Shown here piece by piece: positions 6,853 through 15,333 of a stretch of 27,049 nt of DNA. Source of the stretch: JAICIG01 sp035532215 (GTDB taxonomy: Bacteria; Planctomycetota; Planctomycetia; Pirellulales; JAICIG01). Where the stretch lies: contig DATKRK010000385.1 of assembly GCA_035532215.1 (NCBI GenBank), positions 1 through 27,049 on the forward strand, written 5' to 3'. Positions within the stretch are counted from its first letter, which is position 1. Each line of letters opens with the position of its first letter. The position numbers and the translations under genes were made by a program. The notes below the pieces were generated by a model, which worked only from the letters and a program-made list of their open reading frames with translations, had not been told where the DNA came from and searched no databases.

Positions 6853-9800
6853 CTATTCCAGGAAAATGAATTCGCTCGATGAAATCGCCACGCGGCACAA
6901 GCTCTGCCAGGCCTTGCCGCGGCGTTCGGCCGCCGGCAACGCTTGCCAGGCCGGAGCGGCTTCCAAACGCGCGACGAATTCGAGCGATTGCGCCGACTCG
7001 GCTTCGTTGGGCGGCCGGCTGAACGCCCGTTCGTAGAGCAATCGCACCCGGGCGGCGTCGTCAATGCCGGTCTCGGCCAGCAACTTATCCGCCAGGCGTT
7101 TCGTCTCTTCGGCGACCAGCGGGCCGTTCATCATAAATAGCGCCTGCGGCGCCACGGTCGTCGTCGCCCGGCTGCCGTTGGGCACGCTCGGCTCGGCGAA
7201 ATCGAAGGCTTGGAAGGTCTCGTACAAGGCGCTGCGGATCACCGGCAGGTACAGGCTGCGGCGGAAGCTCTGATACTGAGCGATATCGACCGAGGTCGTG
7301 CTGGCCACGTACTGCCGCGCGTTGGCTTTGAGCAACCGGCCCCCCAACGCCGGGTCGAGACTGCCGCTGACGGCGAGGATCGCATCGCGCACGGCTTCTG
7401 CCTCCAATCGCCGCCGGTTCATCCGCCACAACCGCCGGTTTTCGGGATCGATCTCCGCCGACGCGGCGCTATAGGCCGTACTCATCCGGTAGGTCGAAGA
7501 GAGCATGATCAGCCGGTGCAGCGCCTTGAGCGACCAGCCGCTTTCGACGAACCGCCGGGCCAGCCAATCGAGCAATTCAGGATGCGTCGGCCGCTCGCCC
7601 AGCCGGCCGAAATTGTCCGTGCTGCGCACGATGCCTTCGCCAAAATGCCAGCGCCAGACGCGATTGACCATCACGCGGCCGGTCAACGGGTGGTTCGGAT
7701 CGACCAGCCAACGCGCCAGTTCGAGCCGGCCGCTGCGGTCGGCCGGCAAGGCGGGCTGGTTTTCGCCCGCGATCACGCGCGGAAATCGCCGCGGCGCCAG
7801 TTCGCCTTGCGTCAGGTGATTGCCGCGGATGTGGATCTTGAGGTTCACCGGCTCGCGGTCTTCCACGGCCATCGCCAGCGGCAAGGGCGCCGGCGCCGAT
7901 TGCTCGAGTTCGACCTGCTCCTCGCGCAGCCGGACCAACTCGTCTTTGTCGGAGGGCGGAAAATAATGCTCGGCCTCCGCCGGCGGTGCGCACGGGCCGG
8001 CCGGATCGTAAAGCAGTTTCCGGAGCGTTTCAATCGCGGCCTCGTCTGGTTGTTGGTCCGACTTGCCGGCTGCGTTTTCGGTCGCCGCCTCCTGCGCGGC
8101 GATCGCTTGCTGGAACAGCTCGCCATAGCGCTCCGCCAGTTGCGCCGCGGTGGTCGGCGGCGGATCGCGCAGCACGCTCGCCGTCACGGGAGAAGCGGCG
8201 TCGGGCTTTGCCTGCGCGGCTTGATTCGACGCGGCGCGCCCAACGTGCCAGGCGTACAGCGGCGACTTCGGATCTTGTTCGCTGCGTTTGAGCGCTTGCC
8301 GCCAGCGGTCGAGCACGGCGCGGTTCAATGCTCCGCCGGCAGCAGCCTCGGCGGTCGCAAGTTGAAAGGCGGCCGGATCGATTTCCTCGGGCAGCGACCG
8401 CGGAATCAGGGCCAGCCGATCCAGATGCGGAAACGGCTCGCGGCGTTCGAGCCGCAGAGTATGAACTCCCGCCGCCAGCGTAACCCAGGCTTCCACGAAC
8501 CACGTTTGCGTATCCGGGTTCCACGAGCCGGTGCGCTGGTTAGCTGCGTCGGGTTTCACCAGCGCGCCATCGACGAACAACTTGACTGGACGCGAATCCT
8601 GCGCCGCATATCGCAATTCAATCTGATACACGCCAGGCGTTGCAATTTGCACTTCGTATTCCGCAAAGCTCGCCTCGGGACCGAAACTGGCGATGACCCC
8701 GATGCCGGCGCCGTAGCCGTCGAACAGCTTCGTCGCCTGCCCGCGAACGAAGTTCTCGGCCTCGACGATGATCGCGCCCACAGGCGGTTCGGCGTCTGGC
8801 TTCGGCATCAACGCCTGCAAGTCGAATGAATGCTCGGCGAGCTGCCCCGCAACGAGCAGGTATCTGGCGACATCGCGGCGAAAGGCGGCCGATAACGCTT
8901 CGGCGGCCGCTTTCCCGCGGGCTTCGACGGCGGCTTTCTTTTCGGCCAGCAGCTTCTGGTGGCCCTCGACGGCCGCGATCTCGTCTTTCGACGCCAAGGG
9001 GCGCTCGTGCCAGACGGCCACCACGTTGAAGTTGTCCATCGTCCTTGTGCTTTTCAAGATCCCGGCGAGCGAATAGTAGTCGGCCGAGGGGATCGGGTCG
9101 AACTTATGGTCGTGGCAGCGCGCGCAGCCGAGCGTGAGCCCCATGAACGTGACGCCCAGCGTATCGAGCTGCTCGTCGATAATGTCCATTTCCATCTTCA
9201 CCGGGTCGTCTTCGGCCAGCATCTTGGCGCCCAGCGAAAGAAAGCCCGTAGCGACGATCCGCTGGTAGTCGGTCTCCGGATCGCCGCTACCGGGCAGCAA
9301 GTCGCCGGCCAACTGCTCGACGACGAACTGGTCGTAGGGCAGATCGCGGTTGAACGCCGAGACGACATAATCGCGGTAGCGATAGGCGTTGATATAGGCC
9401 AGGTTCTCGTCCAACCCGTTCGAGTCGGCATAGCGCGCCACGTCGAGCCAATGCCGGCCCCAACGCTCGCCATAGTGCAGCGAAGCGAGCAAGCGATCGA
9501 CCACGCGCTCGAAAGCCCCCGGCGATTGGTCGGCCAGAAACGCGTCGACTTCCTCGGGCGTCGGCGGCAAGCCGGTCAAATCAAAGCTGGCCCGGCGGAT
9601 CAACATCCGCCGGTCGGCGGCTGGAGCGGGCGAAAGTCCTTTGGCTTCCAATTCGGCCAGCACGAAACGATCCAAGGGCGAAGCGACCCACGCGGCATTT
9701 TTTACTTTCGGCAGCGGCGGCTCGGCCGGCGGTCGAAAAGCCCAAAACGATCGTTGCTCGTCGGTGATCGCCGGTCCGCTCGTTGTGCTTGCCGCCGGCT

Positions 9801-10248
9801 TTGCGGTGATCGGTTCGGCATTGGGCCACGGCGCGCCGCGGCGCACCCATTCGACCAGCACTGCGACTTCCTCCTCGGGCAGCTTGCCCTTGGGAGGCAT
9901 TTGAAACACCTGTCCGTAACGCACCGCATCGACGAGCAAACTGTCGTCAGGCTTGCCGGGCGCGAGGGCCGGTCCGGAGTCGCCGCCGGTCACAATCGCG
10001 GCCAGCGAATCAAGCCGCAGCCCGCCCTTTTGCTGCTTCGGTCCGTGGCACTCCTGGCACCGCGCCACGAGCAACGGCCGCACTTTCTTCTCGAAGAATT
10101 CCGCGGCGGCTCGATCGGCGGGCGGCGCCGAGCCGGGCGGTTCGTCCGCCGCACGCGACGCGATCGTCGCGCCGAACAAACAGGCTCCAAAAAACGCCGT
10201 TGCGGTCGTCAAGCTGACAAGATTCGCTCGGCGGCGGCGGGCGGACAT
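6853..10248 (-). CDS. PSCyt1-PSCyt2-PSD1 planctomycete cytochrome with CBM-like insert
   Basis: 1131 residues from the ATG at 10248, supported by AAGGAA 8 nt upstream and a signal peptide (basic MSARRRRAN, hydrophobic 11-30). The order is: cytochrome-like PSCyt1 with haem motif CQECH (Cys64, Cys67, His68) and a possible distal Met in FQMPPKG (Met117); PSCyt2/DUF1549 at about 190-405 with a second CARCH motif (Cys375, Cys378, His379); an insert at about 492-616 (IIVEAENF, FAEYEVQIATPGVYQIELRY, VHTLRLERR) resembling CBM6/35-like beta-sandwich carbohydrate-binding modules; then PSD1/DUF1553 at about 770-1110 (ELARWLVDPNHPLTGRVMVN and onward). The likely role is a periplasmic multidomain cytochrome associated with polysaccharide handling. 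Electron transfer is inferred from the two CxxCH motifs. Its operon partner is the DUF1501 gene 47 bp downstream. Confidence 0.92.
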   Translation of the reverse strand: MSARRRRANLVSLTTATAFFGACLFGATIASRAADEPPGSAPPADRAAAEFFEKKVRPLLVARCQECHGPKQQKGGLRLDSLAAIVTGGDSGPALAPGKPDDSLLVDAVRYGQVFQMPPKGKLPEEEVAVLVEWVRRGAPWPNAEPITAKPAASTTSGPAITDEQRSFWAFRPPAEPPLPKVKNAAWVASPLDRFVLAELEAKGLSPAPAADRRMLIRRASFDLTGLPPTPEEVDAFLADQSPGAFERVVDRLLASLHYGERWGRHWLDVARYADSNGLDENLAYINAYRYRDYVVSAFNRDLPYDQFVVEQLAGDLLPGSGDPETDYQRIVATGFLSLGAKMLAEDDPVKMEMDIIDEQLDTLGVTFMGLTLGCARCHDHKFDPIPSADYYSLAGILKSTRTMDNFNVVAVWHERPLASKDEIAAVEGHQKLLAEKKAAVEARGKAAAEALSAAFRRDVARYLLVAGQLAEHSFDLQALMPKPDAEPPVGAIIVEAENFVRGQATKLFDGYGAGIGVIASFGPEASFAEYEVQIATPGVYQIELRYAAQDSRPVKLFVDGALVKPDAANQRTGSWNPDTQTWFVEAWVTLAAGVHTLRLERREPFPHLDRLALIPRSLPEEIDPAAFQLATAEAAAGGALNRAVLDRWRQALKRSEQDPKSPLYAWHVGRAASNQAAQAKPDAASPVTASVLRDPPPTTAAQLAERYGELFQQAIAAQEAATENAAGKSDQQPDEAAIETLRKLLYDPAGPCAPPAEAEHYFPPSDKDELVRLREEQVELEQSAPAPLPLAMAVEDREPVNLKIHIRGNHLTQGELAPRRFPRVIAGENQPALPADRSGRLELARWLVDPNHPLTGRVMVNRVWRWHFGEGIVRSTDNFGRLGERPTHPELLDWLARRFVESGWSLKALHRLIMLSSTYRMSTAYSAASAEIDPENRRLWRMNRRRLEAEAVRDAILAVSGSLDPALGGRLLKANARQYVASTTSVDIAQYQSFRRSLYLPVIRSALYETFQAFDFAEPSVPNGSRATTTVAPQALFMMNGPLVAEETKRLADKLLAETGIDDAARVRLLYERAFSRPPNEAESAQSLEFVARLEAAPAWQALPAAERRGKAWQSLCRVAISSSEFIFLE

Positions 10249-10305
10249 GGCCACGATTCCTTTGAATGTCAGGGGGGCGATCGTCAGGTCGCGCTGACTC
10301 GTTTC

Positions 10306-10333
10306 ATCATAGAAAGTGGTCAGACCAGTGCAA
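10306..10333 (-). promoter_or_regulatory. Sigma-70-like promoter for the PSCyt/DUF1501 operon
   Basis: Read on the minus strand: TTGCAC (10333-10328), a 16-bp spacer, then TATGAT (10311-10306). This predicts a transcript start near 10299 and a leader of about 50 nt before the ATG at 10248. The -10 matches consensus at five of six positions. Confidence 0.45.
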
Positions 10334-10440
10334 CGAATTAACTTATCGAATTCCGTGACCCCAAAAATACGTCGCACCTGGAGGAGCGTGCATGTCGGGC
10401 GGGAAAAACGGGCGCTGTCGGCAGGCAGGAAGGCGGTCGT

Positions 10441-10450
10441 TATTATATTA
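10441..10450 (+). promoter_or_regulatory. Possible -10 region for the divergent DUF1501 gene
   Basis: TATTATATTA is a strikingly AT-rich block in GC-rich DNA, about 55 bp before the chosen ATG at 10503. No clear -35 is seen. If transcription starts near 10455, the in-frame GTG at 10455 cannot be the start codon, which supports 10503. Confidence 0.35.
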
Positions 10451-10502
10451 AAAAGTGATCGCGAGCGAGACCATTTCCTCGAAATCAAGGGTGGCTGTTC
10501 CC

Positions 10503-11945
10503 ATGCCCGTGGCCGACGCCCATAGAAGACCGACTGGCTGCACGCGGCGGCGGCTGTTGTGGTGCGGCAGCTTGGGATTCGCCGGCCTTTCCTTGCCTCG
10601 CTTATTGCGGGCGGCAACCGAGTCGCCCGGCCGAGGGCGAGCGAAGTCGTGCATCCTGTTCTTCCTTGAAGGGGGCCCGGCCCATCAAGACCTCTGGGAC
10701 ATGAAGCCCGAGGCGCCGGCCGAGGTGCGCGGCGAATTCAAGCCGATCGCCACCAGCGTGCCGGGATTGCAAGTCTGCGAGCATTTGCCCTTGCTGGCGA
10801 CGCAGATGCATCACGCGGCCTTGGTGCGATCGGTGCACCACTCGGTCGTCGATCATAACGCGGGGGCTTATTACGCGCTCACCGGGCGCTCGCCCGTCAA
10901 AGCGGGCCGCTTGATTCTTGGCGACGAGCCCGAGAACTTTCCGCCCTTCGGTTCCGTGGCGGGCGTTCTGCGGCCGGTCGAGCAGAGCTTGCCCGCTTTC
11001 GTCCACGTGCCCGACATCATGTCGAACAACGGCCGCGATCTGCCGGGCCAGCGCGGCGGGTTCCTCGGCGCCGCCTCCGACCCTCTTGTCGCCGGCGATC
11101 CGAGCGTGCCCGACTATCGGGCGCCGGAACTGGAACTTCCCGGCGACGTAGGCAAAGAGCGTTTCGCTCGCCGGCGCGAGCTGCTCGAATCGCTGGAGCA
11201 AGCACGATTCGCACGGGCCGACGCCTCAAACGCCCCGACGAAAACCGCCTCGCTCGAAACCTACTATCGGCAAGCCTTCGCGCTGCTCTCTTCGTCACAG
11301 GCCCGCGGCGCCTTCGATCTGACGCAAGAGCCGACTCAAGTCCGCGAGCGTTACGGCTTGCCCGACCGCGTCGACCGCTCGGTCGAAGCCCGCAAATTCG
11401 GCGGTCTGCCGCACCTGGGGCAATCGATGCTGTTGGCTCGCCGCTTGATCGAGGCGGGCGTGCGGCTGGTCACGGTTTGCAGCGGCCGGCGTTTCGATCA
11501 GGCGTGGGATACGCACCGCCAGCATTTTCCGCTGCTCAAGCGTTCGCTGCTGCCCTACGCCGATCGCGCGTTGGCGGCGCTGCTGGCAGATTTGTCCGAG
11601 CGCGGCCTGCTCGAAGAAACGCTGATCGTGGCGATGGGCGAGTTCGGCCGCACGCCGCGATTGGGGCAGATTACCAGCGGCGCCGGCGCCGATGCGGCCG
11701 GCCGCGATCACTGGCCGCACTGCTATACGGCCGTCTTGGCTGGCGGCGGCATTCGGGGAGGGGCGATTTACGGCAGATCGGACCGCTTCGCGGCCCATCC
11801 CGCCGCCGACCCCGTCACGCCTGAAGACATCGCCGCCACGATCTATCGCGCTTTGGGCATCGCCCCCGAGACGCGCATTCGCGATTCGCTCGGCCGCCCG
11901 CACAGCGTAGCATTGGGCCAACCGATCGAAGCGTTGTTCGGGTAA
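10503..11945 (+). CDS. Second DUF1501 (sulfatase-like) protein, Tat-exported
   Basis: 480 residues from the ATG at 10503. In-frame GTG codons at 10455 and 10491 are alternatives, but the inner ATG places the twin-arginine signal naturally: CTRRRLLWCGSLGFAGLSLP (RRR at 15-17). Family features are ILFFLEGGPAHQDLWDMKPE (about 51-70), HHSVVDHNAGAYYALTG, MGEFGRTPRLGQ and GRDHWPHCYTAVLAGGGIRG near the C-terminus. It is clearly divergent from the other DUF1501 protein here, with LEGGPAHQDLWDMKP in place of MHGGPSHLDTFDYKP, so it is not a recent duplicate. It is transcribed away from the PSCyt operon across a 254-bp gap. Substrate and reaction are unknown for the family; an exported hydrolase-like role is inferred. 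Confidence 0.9.
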   Translation: MPVADAHRRPTGCTRRRLLWCGSLGFAGLSLPRLLRAATESPGRGRAKSCILFFLEGGPAHQDLWDMKPEAPAEVRGEFKPIATSVPGLQVCEHLPLLATQMHHAALVRSVHHSVVDHNAGAYYALTGRSPVKAGRLILGDEPENFPPFGSVAGVLRPVEQSLPAFVHVPDIMSNNGRDLPGQRGGFLGAASDPLVAGDPSVPDYRAPELELPGDVGKERFARRRELLESLEQARFARADASNAPTKTASLETYYRQAFALLSSSQARGAFDLTQEPTQVRERYGLPDRVDRSVEARKFGGLPHLGQSMLLARRLIEAGVRLVTVCSGRRFDQAWDTHRQHFPLLKRSLLPYADRALAALLADLSERGLLEETLIVAMGEFGRTPRLGQITSGAGADAAGRDHWPHCYTAVLAGGGIRGGAIYGRSDRFAAHPAADPVTPEDIAATIYRALGIAPETRIRDSLGRPHSVALGQPIEALFG

Positions 11946-11971
11946 ACCGCTCTCGAAGGGGCTGGCGGAAT

Positions 11972-12125
11972 GAGCCACGGATGAAACACCGATGCGACCC
12001 AGCGCGACCTTCGGCCGCAGCCCAAAGGAAACATTTGTCGGCTACGGATCATGCAAAACGCAAAATGCAAAAGTCAAAATGACGGAAATGCGATTTCCGA
12101 TATTGCATTTTGCATTTTGACTTTT
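11972..12125. repeat. Repeat cluster: CACGGATGAAACAC piece and AT-rich inverted repeat
   Basis: At 11972-11994 is a partial copy (GAGCCACGGATGAAACACCGATG) of the arm found complete at 16969-17000. At 12069-12081 and 12113-12125 are the inverted arms AAAAGTCAAAATG and CATTTTGACTTTT, flanking a small hairpin (CGGAAAT, GCG, ATTTCCG, 12083-12099). TGCAAAATG-like words repeat around it. The low-GC block stands out from its surroundings and may also end transcription of the DUF1501 gene. Confidence 0.65.
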
Positions 12126-12207
12126 CTTGCACGGCGTGTCTGAATCGCGGCATGAAATCTTCGCGGCCCGGAAAGAAGTGGACCATTTGTAGTACGGATA
12201 AAGCGAG

Positions 12208-12443
12208 ATGGAACTTCCTCACCATGACATCACTGGGACATCACTGGCGAAATCATCGGGGCCGCTTTTGAGGTCTACAATGTCCTCGCTTACGGGTTTC
12301 TGGAAAAAGTCTATCAGCGGGCCATGCAAGTCGAGCTTCAAGCCCGGGGCTTCACGGTTGAAATCGGAGCAGAGATTCGCGTAATTTACACGGGGGTTGA
12401 GGTCGGAATCCATGGCTCAAGTCGCCGGCCATACTATCGCTTT
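12208..12443 (+). pseudogene. GxxExxY protein pseudogene, frameshifted and truncated
   Basis: An ATG at 12208 starts MELPHHDITG. The next frame then carries ITGEIIGAAFEVYNVL, AYGFLEKVYQRAMQVELQAR and GFTVEIGAEIRVIYTGVEVG, the N-terminal part of the GxxExxY family (GEIIGAAFEVYN holds the name motif). The two frames are separated by an exact tandem duplication of 11 bp (GACATCACTGG at 12226-12236 and 12237-12247). Removing one copy restores a continuous reading frame. The 3' end, which should continue to a RADLLVE-like strand, is lost: the frame runs into the palindromic repeat at 12444-12481 and stops at 12459. The intact family is about 120-130 residues with unknown function, although a nuclease-like fold has been proposed. 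Confidence 0.75.
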
Positions 12444-12481
12444 GTCAGGGCTCCAGCCTGACGCGCGTCAGGCTGGAAAGC
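12444..12481. repeat. GTCAGGCT-type palindromic repeat
   Basis: GTCAGGGCTCCAGCCTGAC at 12444-12462 is an imperfect hairpin, followed by GTCAGGCTGGAAAGC at 12467-12481, which is inverted relative to it. The words match the complete element at 18655-18729. It sits 13 bp beyond the stop of the arginine decarboxylase gene (minus strand) and cuts off the GxxExxY pseudogene. Confidence 0.7.
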
Positions 12482-12494
12482 ACTACCTACGCCG

Positions 12495-13049
12495 CTATTC
12501 GCAAAATACAGCGGCCGCCAACACGGTCGTGTAAAGCCCCTGCTTGTTTCCTTCGGCGCTTTGGGCGACGTTTCGCGTCTTGACGATTTTGCCCGACATC
12601 TTGAACTCTTGCCGCAGTTCGTCCCAATCCTTGTTCGGGTCGAATTCGATGCCCAACCGAGTCGCCAGCATCTGGGCCGCAATGTCCTCGGCGTGCTCGC
12701 CGGCTTTCTCGTCCGTTTCGCCGAACTCATGATGCTCTGAAAGGTAGCCGTAGCCGCCGGGGTCGGACGGAATGGCGGCGCCAATGGCGGCCGCCAGCAA
12801 CCGATGCGGCTCGTTGGTGGCGAGCCGGGCGATGACGGCGCACACGATTTGTCCGGGGGCCAAAAGTTTGATGCCCTCGTCGCGGCCGATCACCTTACAG
12901 CCAGGCGGCAAGATCGACGAAACCGCGACGAGATTGACGTGCTCGATGCCCGCGTCGCGCAAGGCCATCTCGAAGCTTTGAAGCGGGTTCCGATGCCGAC
13001 CGACGCCTTTGGTGAAGAACACCTTTTTGGGAATGAACGAAGCAAGCAT
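12495..13049 (-). CDS. pdaD: Pyruvoyl-dependent arginine decarboxylase
   Basis: 184 residues from the ATG at 13049. A GTG at 13097 is an in-frame alternative giving 200 residues, and neither start has a clear Shine-Dalgarno sequence. The family converts arginine to agmatine and CO2, feeding polyamine synthesis. It makes its own pyruvoyl cofactor by serinolysis between two serines. The site is visible as VNLVAVSSILPPGCKV, with Ser44-Ser45 followed by the conserved ILPP. Cleavage would give a beta chain of 44 residues and an alpha chain beginning with the pyruvoyl group. IPSDPGGYGYLSEHHEFGET (about 93-112) carries the acidic residues expected near the active site. Length fits the archaeal and bacterial enzymes (about 160-200). 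The gene stands alone, divergent from the DUF47-like gene, with no other polyamine gene nearby. Confidence 0.88.
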   Translation of the reverse strand: MLASFIPKKVFFTKGVGRHRNPLQSFEMALRDAGIEHVNLVAVSSILPPGCKVIGRDEGIKLLAPGQIVCAVIARLATNEPHRLLAAAIGAAIPSDPGGYGYLSEHHEFGETDEKAGEHAEDIAAQMLATRLGIEFDPNKDWDELRQEFKMSGKIVKTRNVAQSAEGNKQGLYTTVLAAAVFCE

Positions 13050-13358
13050 TGGGGCGCCGCGATCGGGGTTTCCATTATCTCGCTGAACGAATTGCACGAT
13101 ATGGTAACCGAATCCACCGCAGGCGTCCTCCGCGCGCCAAGTTCACGGCCCCGCCGGCGTGCTCCGGGGCGCGCAAGTGTGCCGCGGCGCGCCACGGATG
13201 GCAAGCCCGGCCGCGATTGGGATAATCGTTTTTGCGCCCTGGCATGTCAATTGCCGGTTCTGGCGATAGGCAGCTTGGCATGAGCGGTTGAATAATCCGG
13301 GCCGGTCGACCGCCAGGTCGTCCGGCGCCATCATGGTCGTTGAATTCGGAAATCAAGC

Positions 13359-15320
13359 ATGGCAGGCAAACATCAAATCGTGGCGGAACTAGGCGAGAAT
13401 TCGCTGTTGCTGCCGAACGTCGTGAATGCGGCCCTGGCGGCCAACGACCGCGCGAAGTACCTCATTGCGCTGCTGCAAGCCGCGAAAGCGCATGCCGACC
13501 GTCCCGAAGCGGGCGCGGTCGATTTGAAATTGGAGCGGATCGCGTGCGGCGTGGACCAGGCCGAATTCGACACCGTCGCCGAGCGCAGCAGCAAGGAAGG
13601 CGACGGCCGCTACTCGATTCCCTCGGCCCGGCAAGTCTACGAGTTGTTAGTCGAACAAGTGCGGCAAATGCTGGCGCCGCTCGAAGTCGGCGGCGCCGCG
13701 GCGCCGCAAGACGGCCGGCCCGCCGCCGAGTATCGGCGACGGCTCGAAGCATGCCTGGCCCGGCAGCCTTCGCCCGACGGCGACTCGATGGACGGCGACT
13801 CGATCGACCGCATCGCGGCGCCGCCGGGCGGCCTAGAAGACGGGCTGCACGCGATCGTGATGGACCTGCACAAGGAAATCAACCGCTTGCAGCGACGGAT
13901 TTCGACCGAGTCGATCTCGGGCGCAGCGGTCTATGGACTTGCCAACGAAGACCGGCCGCTGGTCGAAGCCTTCATGGCGGGCGTACATCAGACCGAAAAA
14001 CTGAAATTCGACCATCCGGGCCTGGGCACGACGGCGACCCGCGACGCAAAGGCGCTGGTCTTGCAAAACGACATCGGCCTGACCGAGGCGCACGTGCTCG
14101 TGATTCGCGTCGAGCCGCCCAAGGTCACGGCGACCTATACCGACATTCACATCCAACGACTCCAATTCTTCCAGTCTCTATTGCGGCCGTTCGCCGTTGC
14201 CTGGAACGATACGGTCTCGAAGCGCACGGCCGGCTTGCCGGATTTGTACCATCTTTGCGTCGGCGTTTTCGTAGCACGCGACCAAGATGAGCTGACCCGA
14301 TACCTGACGTTCCTCGGTTCGCGGCTCGTGTTTCTGATCGACTGGAACCGCGCTCGCAAGCGGCTGCGCAAACTGGCGCCCAAACAACTCGGCCTCGACG
14401 TGCTCGACTGGGCCGCCGCCAACAACGTCGGGCACATGGGCTTTCTGAAGCTCGGCGGCGAGCAGTTCGTGTTCGACGCCTTGCGGCTTACCGCCCAGGG
14501 GCCGTTGCAGTGGGGCGGACAACTCGCCGATGTGCTGGGCGAGGCCCGCACTGCGGAGTTTCTCAAGTTCGCGCTGCAAACCACGACCGAAGGTCTGTTG
14601 GCGGGCCGCTCCGATCCGCTGATCCGCGACGAAATTCAGGCGGAACTGCGGCATTACTTCGATACGATCCAGGAGGGCATCCTGGCGGTGGCCGCCGAAC
14701 ACGCCGGCTTGATCGTCGAACTGGCCATGGCGTCGCGAGATAGCCTGCTGCTAGGCGTGCTGGCTCGCGATCGCGACTATCTCGATCGCGCAGCCCGGCG
14801 GGCAAAGGCCTGGGAGCACCGCGCCGACCAACTGGTCAACAAGTGCCGCACGGCCCGCGGTTGGCAAGGCGAAACCTCGCAGCCGCTCGTCCACCTGGTG
14901 CGAACGGCCGACGATGCGGCCGACGAGCTGGAGGAAGCGGTGTTTTTGATCAACTTGCTTCCCGCCGAAGGCGCAGCCAACGGTTCGTCGACTTCACTCC
15001 AGGAAATGTCGGGGCTGCTCGTCGAGGGGGCGCACGAGTATCTAAAGGCCGTAGAGAACGCGCGTTACGTTCATCGCGGCAGCGCTCGCGAACGCATCGA
15101 GGATTTCCTGGAAGCCGTGGACCACACGTTGCTCATCGAGCACCAGGTCGACGACGCTCATCGCCGCGCCAAGTCGGGCATTCCCATGTTTTCGGGCGAT
15201 TTCAAGGAACTCCATCTGTTTATGGAGATCGCGGATAATCTCGAACAGGCCGCCGACGTGCTGATGCACTCCGCGCTCAATCTGCGCGACTACGTGCTCG
15301 GCGAGGCCATTACACGATGA
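13359..15320 (+). CDS. Large protein with DUF47/PhoU-like C-terminal domain
   Basis: 653 residues; ATG at 13359 with only a weak upstream ribosome site. Residues about 440-645 look like a PhoU/DUF47 helical bundle: LVHLVRTADDAADELEEAVF (from 510), then DFLEAVDHTLLIEHQVDDAH, FSGDFKELHLFMEIADNLEQ and AADVLMHSALNLRDYVL at the end. DUF47 proteins (COG1392) are metal-binding PhoU relatives usually about 210 residues long, often next to phosphate transporters. Here there is no transporter, and about 430 extra residues precede the bundle. Within those I recognise no domain. Residues about 75-180 are charged and partly low-complexity (DGDSMDGDSID); 190-430 look globular. It ends 13 bp before the PPDK-like gene, so the two are almost certainly co-transcribed. 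A phosphate- or phosphotransfer-linked role is inference from partner and C-terminus. Confidence 0.8.
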   Translation: MAGKHQIVAELGENSLLLPNVVNAALAANDRAKYLIALLQAAKAHADRPEAGAVDLKLERIACGVDQAEFDTVAERSSKEGDGRYSIPSARQVYELLVEQVRQMLAPLEVGGAAAPQDGRPAAEYRRRLEACLARQPSPDGDSMDGDSIDRIAAPPGGLEDGLHAIVMDLHKEINRLQRRISTESISGAAVYGLANEDRPLVEAFMAGVHQTEKLKFDHPGLGTTATRDAKALVLQNDIGLTEAHVLVIRVEPPKVTATYTDIHIQRLQFFQSLLRPFAVAWNDTVSKRTAGLPDLYHLCVGVFVARDQDELTRYLTFLGSRLVFLIDWNRARKRLRKLAPKQLGLDVLDWAAANNVGHMGFLKLGGEQFVFDALRLTAQGPLQWGGQLADVLGEARTAEFLKFALQTTTEGLLAGRSDPLIRDEIQAELRHYFDTIQEGILAVAAEHAGLIVELAMASRDSLLLGVLARDRDYLDRAARRAKAWEHRADQLVNKCRTARGWQGETSQPLVHLVRTADDAADELEEAVFLINLLPAEGAANGSSTSLQEMSGLLVEGAHEYLKAVENARYVHRGSARERIEDFLEAVDHTLLIEHQVDDAHRRAKSGIPMFSGDFKELHLFMEIADNLEQAADVLMHSALNLRDYVLGEAITR

Positions 15321-15333
15321 TTCACGCCAGCGC

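Noticed and set aside
12051..12125. CRISPR-like or phage-attachment repeat array
   Set aside because: Only short TGCAAAATG-like words and one inverted pair are present; there is no regular spacing and no cas or integrase gene.
12219..12413. 64-residue minus-strand frame that looks fairly well composed
   Set aside because: It is the antisense of the GxxExxY pseudogene; the sense frames match that family directly.
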